DNA of 64,000 nucleotides from Stratiolaelaps scimitus (lineage: Eukaryota; Arthropoda; Arachnida; Mesostigmata; Laelapidae). The translations under genes and the position numbers were made by a program. The notes under the pieces are model-generated. The model saw nothing but the letters and a program-made list of their open reading frames with translations. It was not told where the DNA came from and searched no databases. The first letter of the stretch is position 1, and the number at the start of each line of letters is the position of its first letter. The DNA lies in contig JABWDB010000008.1 in NCBI GenBank assembly GCA_019614645.1, forward strand, positions 8,370,001 to 8,434,000. Reading direction: 5' to 3'. Below, one piece after another: positions 52,602 through 63,828 of the stretch.

Positions 52602-55600
52602 TATATATATATATATAGATAAGAACTGGTATGAAAGCCCTTTCGCCATCTCCCACTTCTGATATGGGCGCGTGTGGCTAATAATCGAAAACAACTTTAC
52701 GATTATTTGGAGCATTGGCACGATAGATGGACATATTACGTTTATGTTCGATCGGTATTATCGTGCGCATATCGTTTTTTTTCACGTTATCATTAATCCA
52801 TAGAAAGAAATCCATGTGGACCTTACACACGTGGCGTGATACGTACACAGTGCAGCATGGAAGACCTCCTTGCCGGTGGAATGGTCCTGGCCGGTGTCGA
52901 TATCGTGTCGAGCTGCACCACGTGATGTACTCGCCGCGGTGGTCACCTCGAGAAGGACATCTTCACGAATGTGCGAATCCTCCTGGAGTCGCGAGGTTTC
53001 GCCCTGTCGAAACGATGTGGCTTCTTTGAAGGTGTGAGCTGTCTGCTTTGACATTTAGAAATTGATTCAGTAAGAAATTGTTAGATTGACTATACAGGAT
53101 TCTGAGTGAGTAACACCACATCGTGTGTTGTCAGATCTAACCCATTGTGTTTAGCTCGCAGAAAACTGTTTAGCTACGAATGGAAGCTAACTAGTACAAC
53201 AACAGCCACCAGCACAATATCAATATCACTCACGATATCAATTACAACGAATAGAATGGGCAGGATGAGCTGACAACAAGAGATGCTCAGGCGAAATTCA
53301 CCCAAGGTTGCTTGACTAACACAAACGGAAATGTGTAATGCGAAATTCATTGACGTAGTTTTAGAAAATAAATATAGAAATGTGAGAAGCACTCTCCCTG
53401 AAGATCTGCCCGCCAATGATACTTTATATATGGGCTTGTACGCTTTCGGTAAGGGAACAGGTGTGATTCAGTTCTTTCATATAAGGAACATAGCGGGCTC
53501 GCTCGTATGGGCATTGTCCTTAACAATAGCAGTCATCGCGACAGCTTCGAGGGCTAAGTTTCTCGCTGCAAAAAGCCGTAGGGTTCAGGTCCCGCGACCT
53601 AATGATGACCTATAAGGAACATATTGTAAACCTGCAGCTGAGTGAATAAACCCATAAAACTTTTATGTGGGTACGATTGACAACTGGCCTAAGCATATTA
53701 TGTGTATGTGGCTCGGAGGGTTCCAGAGGTCTCAAAGGATAAGGAGAAAATAAGGGACTCATTACAAATCTTTTCAGGAAGCAAGCCCAAAGAGCATCAC
53801 GTTTACCATCACTGGGAAATGTGTGTGCGAACGCAAGACAGAGCTGAGCTGGCTTAGCCCTCAAATATCTGCTTGATGGCTAAATCTTCTATTTGATGGC
53901 TAAGCTGCTTAATGCTGCTGCTTCAGAGGAGGCCTCAGCAGCCCTTATTCGATACACTGAATCGATAACTCGTGGGATAAAAGTGATATGAGTTGCTTTT
54001 AAACTGTTCGGTTCCCATTGCTTCACAATATAACGCACGCGACGTAAACTCGATACTCGGCGTCTGTTGTTTGTACGTTCGTACGATGTCCCACGTCCCA
54101 AATTCTCGGCTGCGAACAGGCTTGACTGCGATGGTACTAAGGCGGCAAAGAAAATTTAGGTTACAGACACGAAAGATAGACGAGAATAGGCTCGTGCCAG
54201 TATGGCAGTGATGTTTCAATGATTACGCATATCAACCAACCGCCAACTAATGCATTCAATCAAGAGTACGCCGTTATTAAAAGGGTCTACTCGACAAAGC
54301 GCGGTCCCATCTAATCCTTCCGTCGAAGTCATCGCAACGCTAGCAAAATATGTCATCAAGCAAAATATCGACTTTATCCTGCCTCCTGTTCAGATTTCGT
54401 ACCTCGTAACCAGCCGTTGTTGTTGTTGTTGTCGATCTCTCCCGACTCATTTCGGCCGCGGCATGTGACGTCGACTGGGTCGCTCTGTTGAGCTCGTTGG
54501 CAAGACGCTGCTTTTCGCTGGCGATCGAGGCAATCTCCTGCTCAAGATCGTGGATTTTCGCTTCGTACTGAAGCTTACTGCGGCACGGCACGACACAGCG
54601 ACAGAGCAGACGCCAAATATAAGTATGTTTCACGGTAGCACTCTGGGGTTGAAATGCACATTGTGCTTACCTAGTCTTTCATGCAGCCAAAGAGATAATC
54701 CTATATCGAAAACGAAAAATAATTATGTAGAAACCTGCTGGACGGCTAATCAAATTTTTTGTTGCTGATTCAGACGAGCAAAAATATCTGGTCGGTATAT
54801 TCAGAGTCTAAAATCAAATTCGTTAGTATAGCGCATTGTCGACATCACATGTCAGTTTCGGTGTCAGCGAAGAATGGTCAAATGTGCGCAGAGACAGCGC
54901 GTAGTCCACCTTACTACGTGTCCTGCGCAGGGAGGCTACAATTGTGTTTTTCTTACGATGATAAAGAAAAATAATAATTTCTTTATTTGAGACCTCGTCG
55001 AGCTTCTATGGCGCCCATTCTTCCATTCTGCATATACGGGCTCATTGGTATTTACAACAGAGATGATAATTGGCAGGGATATTCACAGGTAAATGCAATA
55101 GTTCATTGGATAGGATAGAATACAATAGAATCTTTGGAGTTCTCTATCATCTTTCTTTATCTGAAGATTCTTGTCAGGTACGAGTGAGGAAGAGAATAAG
55201 CAAAGGTGGACCCGACAGGTTCTCATAATAATACCTAAAGGTTAAGAGCTGAGGCCTGTCAAATAGAGGGACAGGTAAAGGTCGGCTCGAAAAAAAAAAA
55301 ATGCAATAGTTCCTAGGAACACCTCATATGGACACTCTCTGTGGTTAGATGCATTTTATATATCGATCCCGGTGGTGCATTCATGCGCGCCTTGCAACGT
55401 GGGTGAACGGGTTCGATCTCTACCGTGGTACATTTGGATTTAGACATCGTTGAAAGTAGTTCTGTGGACGTGAAATGTTGGCTGAGAGTCAGCGTGACAA
55501 CAGTGTTATATATATATGTAGAGAGAGAGAGATAGCGAGAGAGAGAGAGAGAGAGAGAGAGATAGACGTATTTTAGGTGCATTTCGGTGCTAGATTTTAT

Positions 55601-58600
55601 TTCAAGGAGCACCCGAGTTCGTTGCGAATGTATACATCGTTAATAACTGCCAAATTTATTGACTACCAGCGCACACTGCGGTTGAGGAGCTATTCAGCTA
55701 CGTGGCAAATATTCGCACTATTTGTATTCAGAGCGTAGTCTCAACGGAATCACATCAGTCACTACGGTAATACTGCAATAGAGTGTGCCATATTAGTTAA
55801 GATCTTCGTGGTTAATTAGAATGTATTGATTATGTTATATATTCAATAATACGCTATTGCAACAACAGCTATTTCAGCGAGGTTGTAATACACGCTATAC
55901 ACAGTGCCTGAAGGCGTCAACATCGAGCCGGCACTGTTGGCATGTAGCTGACAAAGATGTTATAGTTCTCATATGGTTGTTTTAGTTGTGGCACGAATTA
56001 CTTTTGTATTGACACAGCCAAATATATATTGTACATAGAACGGAATAACGTCAGCTAATGAACTATTTGCGCCCGGCCAAAGATAAGGCTGGAGGCTTCG
56101 CCGCTCCCGCTGGGCGGCGACGGCGCCACAATAAACAGCAAAGAACAAGGGAAAGCATTTGCTATAATTTCGCCTACGGTTTAGTAGTAGGCCGATTTAT
56201 TTGTTTATAAAAACAGGAGACAATTGTACCTGCTGAACGCGAAATACATCTGAGAACAGCATCCTCGACATATTCTTAATAGAATGTGATACGTCGCAAT
56301 AGGGGAACAGGTATATATATATAAATCCCAAATAGGTCCCACCTCCTCAGCCCTGAGTGAATCCAAAATGGGAATTGTGAAAACTCGGTTGGTATTGCAT
56401 TGAAAAATGTGGTGCATTTTCGTAGGACGTAAAAATGTGTCCTGTAGCGGACGATAACCTTTCCTCTACAACCTGCAGAAAGTCTAATGATTGTATCCAT
56501 AGTAATTCCAACCTTTCGAAGGCCACAGTTCTACGGACTGCGCCGCCAGGCTGTGTTGCTCAGCAACTGGCATAACAAGGTGCCAAAGTGTCAGCGACGA
56601 ATAGGGAATTGCATTGCGGTAACCTAGTGCATGCTGCAGATTGGGCAGCTCCAATGGAGCGAAAGTAATTATTTATTTTAAAGGACAATTGTCATCAACA
56701 AATCTGCAAGTAACGACCGCACCTATTCGAATTTGATTATCCGCCCTGGGTGACTACGAGACGAATGCGTCAGATGTGGGGAATTACTATTGCTACGGAG
56801 ACGTGATTTCCTCTCTCGTGGCAATGCCTTCTCTGGTTCTTCCACTAGTGCAAATGCCGAGGCAATTTCAGAGCATCGATCAGCAGGGGGCGGACTGCAG
56901 GCCCAGTTTTCAAAACGTTTAACATGAACAAACCTGACCCCCCAAGGAGGTGAATGCTAACCTAACTAAGAGAAGCACGTGCACGAATAGATCAATAGAT
57001 TAGGTATTAGATTCAGCTACGCGATGACGACAAGAGGCGACAGCAGCTGCGGGTGCACGAACGAGCGAGCGATAGATGACTAAAAACAAATTGTGCCCTC
57101 GATTTACGAGAAAAAGAGACATGAAGTGCCGAGCTCAATAGGGTCAATTGCTACACATCAACTCGTGGTGGCCTGCCGCCGAGGCGAAGACTTCTAGCGT
57201 CAATAGTCGGTGAGGAAACACTCCTGTTCTAGACGGCAGCATCAACAATCGATACGTACTGTATGATGGCATCAACGGGGAGTTCATCGGCGTCTCGATC
57301 GATGGGGCTGCGGCTTCTGGGGGGATCATTTGTTGTGTCAATTATTAGAATACAAAAGAGCACTTGTACTGCTGCCAACGACTCTTCTTCCTTGTCACTG
57401 AGGTCAAGGTCACTGAGATCATGCAAGATATTTTTCTCTGATAAAACTGATGAGATACGCTGTTCATATAAGCAACTGGGGAGTAGCCTCGTATAAGATC
57501 AACGAATTAAACCTGCCAGGAACGTCGCTCTAAAGCGGATATCAGAGAAAATAGGTTCAACATGATACCTACACCCAGCGAGCAGTCTACGTTGGTAAGA
57601 ATTTAGTTGCTTGTTATAAACGCAATATATTGAATTTTAGTGGGAAGCTTCTTGGGAAGCACGAGAAAACATGTAATGCCTGTAATCCTCACCTTGACGG
57701 AGGTCTGCTTCGGGGAACAGATTGTAGGGTTTCGTCAACGAGGGCGACAACGTTCTCAATCGATCCGCGCGATGAGAGCAGGGTCCTACGGCGGAAAAAT
57801 TAGAAAGCAAAGTCACTATTCACTTCTCCTTCTATCAGGGAACGTTTGACTATTACGACAGCTACATATATTGTATATAGGTTAGAGGGTGGATGCTTCT
57901 GTAGACCATAATGTAGACCACTTGCTATGGTAAACGTCATTAGATTTTGTAGGGCACTCGTGTTTATCTCAGAACACGAGTGGCGGACTACTTCAGGACT
58001 TTCCGTCAAAGTTGCACACCCAGTGTTACATGTTACATCACAACACTTAATCCCATGGCAACATAAGCAAGGCTGCCATGGTAAATTGAAGCTCTCCTAT
58101 CACGCCGCTGGTTGAAAACATATTATACGTCGCCACATGACAAGCAGGTAGGATCATATTTCGTTGCTAATAATTGTATAGGTCAAATGGCCGAACCACG
58201 GATCGTTTTGTAAGGGGTCTTATAACAACCCGGCAGACGGGGTCGAATTTTAACCAAAAGGGAACAACAATGACAATACCTAACCCCAAGCTCACCTGAG
58301 TCTATCGATCAGCTGTTGATTCGCAGGAAGCGAGATGACTTCAAGGACTCGCTCAAATGCGGAGTACAGCGACAACAATTCCTGCTCTTGAGGAGACACT
58401 TGATGGGACAGCCTGCAGACACCACTATTCAAAAAAAAAATTGAGAAGCGCATTATTTCTCGTTTAATTCGTGTTGTTACCAAAAATTAGTAGTAACTCA
58501 GTTAGTGCTGACATATAGGCATGCACATATACATACAGATTCTACTTATATTTTGTGACCTTCGTAGTCAGTAACCTTTGCTGACACATTTCAAACGAAT

Positions 58601-61600
58601 CACGTGCGTTGCTATGCTTTTCCCTCGATCACCATTCGGTGTAGACACGCCACAGGGATCACGGCTCGTGAATCGAAGGACAGAACGAACCTGTGCTCGA
58701 GTTCATCTTCGGTCATGCTGCCGCTATGGACCATAATTTTCGGCAGGTCAATGAGCTCCGAAGACGTCTCGTCCGTTTTGAGCTCCGCGAGCTCTTCGAC
58801 GTCACCCGATTCCTGCGTTGACGCTAGCGGATCGACGGCATCGGTTACGCGGGCAAGATTCGCCGCTTCCGCCATTTGCAAACTGAAATTGGTTCTCTGC
58901 TCGAGGAGCTCGTTGCGATATTCCGAGAGAAACAGGTCGACTGTCGTGCGCAAGCGGCCGTAGTCCTTTTTGAAGGCGGATACTAAGGCTGAAAGATCAG
59001 CAATCTGCTCAGAGAGAAGGCGAACAAGAACCACACCCGCGAGCCAACCGTATGAGAGATTATCACATTTGGAAACGTAGTCGGCGCGATGGAGGACTAT
59101 ACATTAGTATCTGATGTAGCATCTGACATAGTAAATATGATGCATGCAGTTCAATTCGAAGATCTACCAACTTGAAGTACCAGTGAGCCTCTGACAGGCA
59201 GATAGGAAAAATTAGGGAAATATTTCAATCCTTTGAATGTTCCGTTGAATACGGCAACGGGCACTCATCGATGGTGCGGTTATTGATGTCACGATACACA
59301 AACGCGTTCGAGACATCTGCATACGTACAATCTTTTTCTCGTTGGCGACGAAACTTTTGAATCGGTCATGTGTACTGTCTCTAGCTGTTAGACTCTTTGT
59401 TAACCGATCGACCTTGCGTCCGAGTGAGCGGTTTGTCTGACCCAAAAGTCGAACCTGCTGGCGCAGCAGGCGGTTGATGTTGTCCACGTCACTTTGCACC
59501 ACCTGCGATCAGAGAGGCGCATGCTCATTGTATTTCGAGGGGTCATTCGAGCTTATCGAGCTTATTCGGCATATATTCCTTTTCGATTATATTTGAGTGT
59601 TGTACAATGAAGGGAATCGTATATTGTGAGAACAAAATGTAACTTGAGGGAACGACCAGGTCACGTGATTATATATTTTAACATACAATGTCATATGCGT
59701 TGTTCACATGTAGCTTACTGTAACCGTTAACAACAAACATTCAATTCTTCTAGATCGCTAATTCTCTATGGGAGTTGACCCACCTCTCTGGTCTCTTCGA
59801 GGTCCTTTGTTGAAGTGTTGTATGAGACCACCGTAACACTTGAGCTTGTTTCCACATCGTATGTCTGAGATATGGAAAGACAAACCACAACTATTAACGA
59901 GTTTACATACTTCATTAAGTCAAGCTTAATGAGCGGGGGCGGTCAAGCTTAATGAGGGGTCTATTTATTTGATTGTGTTGCTCAACGCCCATAACCGACT
60001 CTGTTTGTTTCATTTAGCTCAATGAGCAGGTTGTACAATTGAGGCGAGCTTCAAAGGTAGCACATATCAAGGGTTAGTCTACTTACGGCCGTTTGATGTG
60101 TGGAGCTAAGCGTGGTAGCGTGTTTCACAACATGTCTTCCCTCCTGAAGCTTCAGAAGATCCCTCTCAAGACCTTCATAACGCTCGCGCCACTCCTGCAG
60201 CTGAAAGGTCATCCAATATGCGACTGTAATGATGATATACCATAAATGGATCCTACGTATTGTCGAGCACGTAAAAGTGTAATATACCCCATATCAACTC
60301 GGTCGTTGTAGAAGGTCGTATTTTTAGCCATAAATAGTCATCTAGTTGATTTCATTGGGGCCTATTCTTTCTATTGAGCATTGATTAGAAATAGTACAGT
60401 ACGATCATCGCGTCAGCCACCCACATGTGGTTTCGCTAGACCACGTTGGATCAGCAGATGTAGCTACTGGAGTGCGTCATATGCGTTATTTGTCCGTCCC
60501 GCGTAAGGTGAAGTAGAAAGAAACATTGTCTAAGGATCATTACCTACTACTGTTGATTGGGAATTTTGAAACACAGCCGGGCATGGTGTTACCAGCGATG
60601 CCCTGAAACATCATCAGTCCCTGAAACCTCATTAGTTCCCGAGGTAGGAGAACCTCTTATTATTATAAAGCAGAAATTCGCTTTTGAAAAAATCACGAAG
60701 CTGTAAATAAATGGAGCAAGGCGTCCCGAGTCGCGCGTGATTTTGTCGAGGAGTTAGCGTTGATATTTCCAAACAACTCTTCTTTCTTTCTTATCCTGGA
60801 ATTTTCATAGCCCGTATGAAGCCTAGGCAATGACCGTCACGTTTGGCATAGTGAATCGAATGTTCACCCTGCAATCGTTTTGCGATGGTTTGTTCAGCGA
60901 TGGAGATAACATTGGCTTAGTCGGCCGGTGCCGACAGTAGCGTCCGTACTTGGTTGGTAAATTCTCTTCGAATTCAGTTAATTGCATTGTGGGTATGCAC
61001 TTTCAGCTGTAGTTGGAAATTGCCGTATGGTGTGGTAGAGCCGCAAACTAACGGCACGTCGTTCATGAATGCCCGCTAAATATTCCTCTTGCTTAGTCAG
61101 CGCTGCTACCGACAATTCGATACCTAACGGCTGATCTAGCGGTTGCCAGACTACACTGATTTTTTTTAAGGGGCGCACGTGGAGATGGAGCAGCGATCAT
61201 TAGTCTAACAATCAGCGCAAGTCGTCTAATATGTAAACTCAAGAGTGAGATACGTACTAGTAGTTGATTGTCAGTCAATCAGTGACGTATGTGCGGCAGA
61301 TGCGTTAATTGATTTGTCTGTAAAGGTAAAATGTTCACGCCAACGGTACTTTGTGTGTCCGGACCTTAGGTCTTAATTGTTACACATTACCGACATAGTA
61401 CTTTATGCCTGCACCAACAACAAGGAATGTTAGACAAGTGTATCGCATGAGTAAATGGACTGAATTGCATGTTAAGAAACGAATACACTGTATGCGAAAT
61501 ACACCTATTTAAATCGTGGGGGTCTGTCCAAGAGTTCAGTAACATTGAAAATGATTGCTGACAACACTGCTTTTTCACATAAATGTCGGTACACTTCATA

Positions 61601-63702
61601 GCAATAATATTATAAGCACGTTAAAAAAGGGGAGGATATTATTAGTAATGTATCGAGCAGAGTTAACTCGCGGGAGTCGAAGCCCACGACAAACCCGTTC
61701 GTGATTCACTTCGTAACTTCGAGGCACAGTCACATTATCAAGTATAAGGCTCCCTGACACAGTCTTAACATCGCTCAAAAAAGTCTTCCGTATCATTCCC
61801 ATAAGTAAACATTTAGGCGATTCAAGCGCTATGAGTTGAGCTCTCCAGTTGTTGCCATCGATGCCCAGGTCAATTCCAAGTTTCGCCAGTGACCGCAAAT
61901 CGATGCAGCTCAATATTCGACCGACCGAGATCACGTATAAGGAGACGCATGCTTGCGCGTACAACATCGTATTTGTCTAGAAGCGCTGGAGGGGAACCTT
62001 ACCAATCGAGTAGGAGATACACGTTTCCCTATTGCTGGTAGAGGTGCGCCTGTCGGTAGGTATACTAGACCTAACCATAACTGTGATATCCTTGAATGAT
62101 ATAGTTGAATGGGTTGGACGGCATTCCGACTTCTTCATCTCAAATATCGAGCCACACTACGGGCAGGGCCCTGGTAAGCGGCAAGCCTTCGCAGACGATT
62201 GCGTCTGTTTGCAATAGCCAACCGAAACGATATGAGGTGATGGACACTAAATATAGCACATTAGCTAGACAGCCGTGTAGATCGTCAAGTGCCTCTCCAA
62301 GTCAATAATTGGATCCCACGATAAGGGGAGATCAAACGTGGTTAAGAGGTAGACACGTGGGGCATAGCAAGCGAACAACTTAGCTGAATGTCACAAACAA
62401 GTGCCAGGACAAGGGGTAACTTTCAATAATTACGAGACAGGTCCTTCTCTTCTACGAATCTGCTAATGCATTCGTGTTAAACAGCGACATTCGTATTCGA
62501 CAAGACCAAAACATATATTTGGCTACGCTACTTTTAACTAACTGTATGGAAGTAATGAAAATCAAGCGTACTTCTGACCGATACGACGCTAAAGCGATTG
62601 CTCTGTTACACAAGTGGAATGCTCGCATCGTATTTACCGAACCAATGGTGTTAATTAATGAATGTGAACATTTTGAAGTCAAGTCGGAGAATCGTGATTT
62701 TAGCATTTCATTGAAAATACAAAAATTAAAGTCTTTCTTTATTTTCACCGAGTGAAAACGGTCAGCTGGGCTTATGTTTCCGGCTTGTGTTGACATTTGC
62801 GGTAGTTATCTGGTTTTGTGAGGCAAGCCCACTCCAACTAAGGAGACCCCAGACCCTTGGTAACTTGGGCCGTGGATTTGGCCCTGCGACACACCACATC
62901 ATAGGCCACATCACCGGCCTGCTTGGAAAGATATGGCCAGTCCACGCGAGCCCACTAGACATAAGGATCACTTATCGAAAAAAAATCACAGCAGTCTAAC
63001 ACAAGTGTCTCATTTAATCCTTTTAACATATGTATTCACGAATGAATTGAGAAACGTTAACTGGTTAATTACGAGCTCCCGCTAACCTTTCATACCATCC
63101 AAACCCAAAACTAAGCGAGCACACTTCAGCGGGAGAGTAATCAATACGCCTATTGTGATTATCGTTGTCGAAGAAGGCTTCAAAAATAGAGACAATTGAC
63201 TTATGTATCTGGATGCTGTCGAAGCAATGACATCATCTAGCCACTACCTCGCTACTGACCTTGCCCATCGAGTGTGGCCTGCTCGTAATTGTATTAAAAC
63301 TAAATTTTCCAGGCTGACTCACAGCCAACGTGTAACGTCCACAGTAATTGTATTATTCGTCATTGTATCACTGGTCTATCACTGGCAACACAATTACCCC
63401 CAATGATCAGGGTGGATTTTGTGAAGTACTTTACTTGTAAACTGATATAAAATGGTAGTAGCCCATAGAAATAAGCACCTGTGGGAAAAAGCACAGCAAA
63501 ACTGTTCAACAATCAGAAAACGAGGAGTTCTCGCTCGACCGACGGAGTGGGGGTCATATTTACACAACACTGCAAAATGTATGAGTGCTTTTGTGTGTAT
63601 ATGGTAGCCTAGGGAGAAATAGTGGTTTTTTTTAGTAAGCACACATACCAGTTGGCTATCCGAAACCGGAGAATCGTCATCGCCCGAACCCTCCTCGGAC
63701 AT
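41772..63702 (-). CDS. Root: Rootletin (ciliary rootlet coiled-coil protein)
   Basis: Twenty-two exons fit with matching phases: 63649-63702, 60087-60200, 59784-59864, 59329-59502, 58691-59004, 58296-58412, 57693-57785, 57260-57475, 54403-54577, 52947-53042, 52079-52323, 51850-51940, 50336-50431, 48652-48901, 47380-47680, 46887-47148, 46365-46601, 44754-45022, 44302-44482, 43450-43581, 42214-42330 and 41772-42005. They sum to 3,849 bp (1,282 residues). Rootletin builds the filament that anchors cilia and links centrioles. Evidence: INRLLRQQV...NRSLGRKVDRL then FKSFVANEKK..DLSALVSAF (84-160) follows vertebrate VNAMLREQL...FSNEHSRL..FRRLV; a non-coiled linker with LHDLSDLDLSD and PRSRSP (about 325-385) matches its DLAQAVLSDSES / Ser-Pro-Arg hinge; EEARGDGAAMHREVDHLQ (about 641-658) matches its central coil. 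Heptad coils run from about 390 to 1205, and the tail is polar. Vertebrate and fly rootletins have about 2,000 residues, so this one is short. The first exon is short and acidic (MSEEGSGDDDS), and exons may be missing in the 3.4-kb first intron. CEP250 is the main alternative. Confidence 0.85.
42136..42167. repeat. (TA)15 microsatellite in the last rootletin intron
   Basis: Perfect TA array inside the 208-bp intron between the final two exons. Confidence 0.95.
42841..43030 (-). mobile_element. SINE family A, copy 2 (most complete)
   Basis: On the minus strand it starts with a tRNA-like head. An A-box-like TGGCGTAGTGCA is followed about 45 bases later by a B-box GGTTTGATCCC. After a unique middle comes the conserved 3' block GTGGACGATAAATTTTGGCT, the hairpin GGCTGTAAGTCAGGCC and an A+T-rich end (AATATTTATTTAG). 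It lies in the rootletin intron between exons 42214-42330 and 43450-43581 and is transcribed in the same direction as the gene. Confidence 0.7.
43191..43210. repeat. (GGTGGC)n run
   Basis: About three hexamer units in a rootletin intron. Confidence 0.8.
43950..43978. repeat. (TA)14 microsatellite, rootletin intron
   Basis: Perfect TA array in intron 43582-44301. Confidence 0.95.
44191..44262. repeat. Perfect 34-bp inverted repeat with 4-base loop
   Basis: Arms 44191-44224 and 44229-44262 are exactly complementary with loop TGTC. The arms begin GGGCAAGGCTATG and end CGCACAAAC. It sits in a rootletin intron about 40 bases downstream of the donor at 44301, so the nascent transcript would carry a long perfect hairpin. 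It has no TA core and no obvious target-site duplication. Confidence 0.97.
45065..45122. repeat. Long (TA)29 microsatellite, rootletin intron
   Basis: Perfect TA array starting about 40 bases upstream, in transcript order, of the acceptor of exon 44754-45022. Confidence 0.95.
45731..45774. repeat. (TA)12 flanked by perfect 10-bp inverted repeats
   Basis: GATCCGAAGC, then TA repeats, then the exact complement, so the whole 44 bases form one palindrome in a rootletin intron. Confidence 0.95.
46720..46828. repeat. Very long (TA)n array with palindromic start
   Basis: TTATAAC and its complement GTTATAA bracket the first TA block (46720-46751), followed by a further TA block of about 77 bases. 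It lies in intron 46602-46886 and occupies over a third of it. Confidence 0.95.
49379..49507 (-). mobile_element. SINE family B, copy 1
   Basis: Minus-strand tRNA-like head: A-box TGGCTTGGACGG, a GGCTGTAAAAATCC anticodon-arm-like stretch and B-box AGTTCGAATCCC. A short body (GACATATAAGAGAACTTAAG) and an (AATA)n tail follow. It lies in the rootletin intron between exons 48652-48901 and 50336-50431. The acceptor stem does not pair well, so it is a SINE rather than a working tRNA gene. Confidence 0.7.
51732..51758. repeat. (TA)13 microsatellite, rootletin intron
   Basis: Perfect TA array just downstream, in transcript order, of exon 51850-51940. Confidence 0.95.
52570..52617. repeat. (TA)n microsatellite, rootletin intron
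   Basis: Two TA blocks separated by one G. Confidence 0.95.
53532..53660 (+). mobile_element. SINE family B, copy 2
   Basis: Plus-strand copy aligned to the 49.4 kb element: CAGCTTCGAGGGCTAAG, CTCGCTGCAAAAAGCC, B-box GGTTCAGGTCCC, then GATGACCTATAAGGAAC and TGCAGCTGAGTGAATAAA. It is diverged but colinear over about 120 bases. It inflates a spurious plus-strand reading frame (53331-53615) inside a rootletin intron. Confidence 0.6.
55366..55505 (+). mobile_element. SINE family A, copy 3
   Basis: Plus-strand copy with head GGTGGTGCATTCATGCG, B-box GGGTTCGATCTCTACCGTGG, and the 3' block GTGGACGTGAAATGTTGGCT then GAGAGTCAGC. A short TA and long GA microsatellite begins right at its 3' end, as if seeded by the element's tail. 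Confidence 0.7.
55518..55563. repeat. (GA)n microsatellite
   Basis: GA array with two interruptions, directly after a SINE 3' end in a rootletin intron. Confidence 0.9.
60201..63648. other. First intron of rootletin
   Basis: This is the longest intron, about 3.4 kb. It contains a minus-strand open frame at 61596-61967 and a GC-richer patch at 62.8-62.95 kb open on both strands; neither is recognised. They could be decayed transposon pieces. Small missed rootletin exons are possible, since the flanking exons both have phase 0. Confidence 0.4.
63302..63350 (-). mobile_element. SINE family A, copy 4 (3' end only)
   Basis: Minus-strand GTGGACGTTACACGTTGGCT, hairpin GGCTGTGAGTCAGCC and AAAATTTAG match the 3' block of the other three copies. 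No convincing tRNA head remains upstream. Confidence 0.5.
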
Positions 63703-63761
63703 CCTACAATGTGGCACCAATCGAAACACGAACAAACACACAGACAGAGATAGATATATAG

Positions 63762-63763
<2 letters not shown>

Positions 63764-63827
<64 letters not shown>
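63764..63827. repeat. Long (TA)n microsatellite upstream of the rootletin start
   Basis: About 64 bases of TA, roughly 60 bases upstream of the rootletin ATG, in its 5' UTR intron or promoter region. An acceptor-like CATTGTAG one base before the ATG suggests an upstream 5' UTR exon. Confidence 0.95.

Positions 63828-63828
<1 letters not shown>

Noticed and set aside
53331..53615. 94-codon plus-strand frame inside a rootletin intron
   Set aside because: Its second half is SINE family B sequence; no independent support for a nested gene.
61596..62220. Possible retroelement gag/protease remnant in the first rootletin intron
   Set aside because: One frame has a loosely zinc-knuckle-like Cys pattern and another is open for 123 codons, but no catalytic DTG or clear knuckle is present; too weak to call.
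62787..62999. Overlapping open frames on both strands near 62.8 kb
   Set aside because: GC-richer patch with no family match on either strand.
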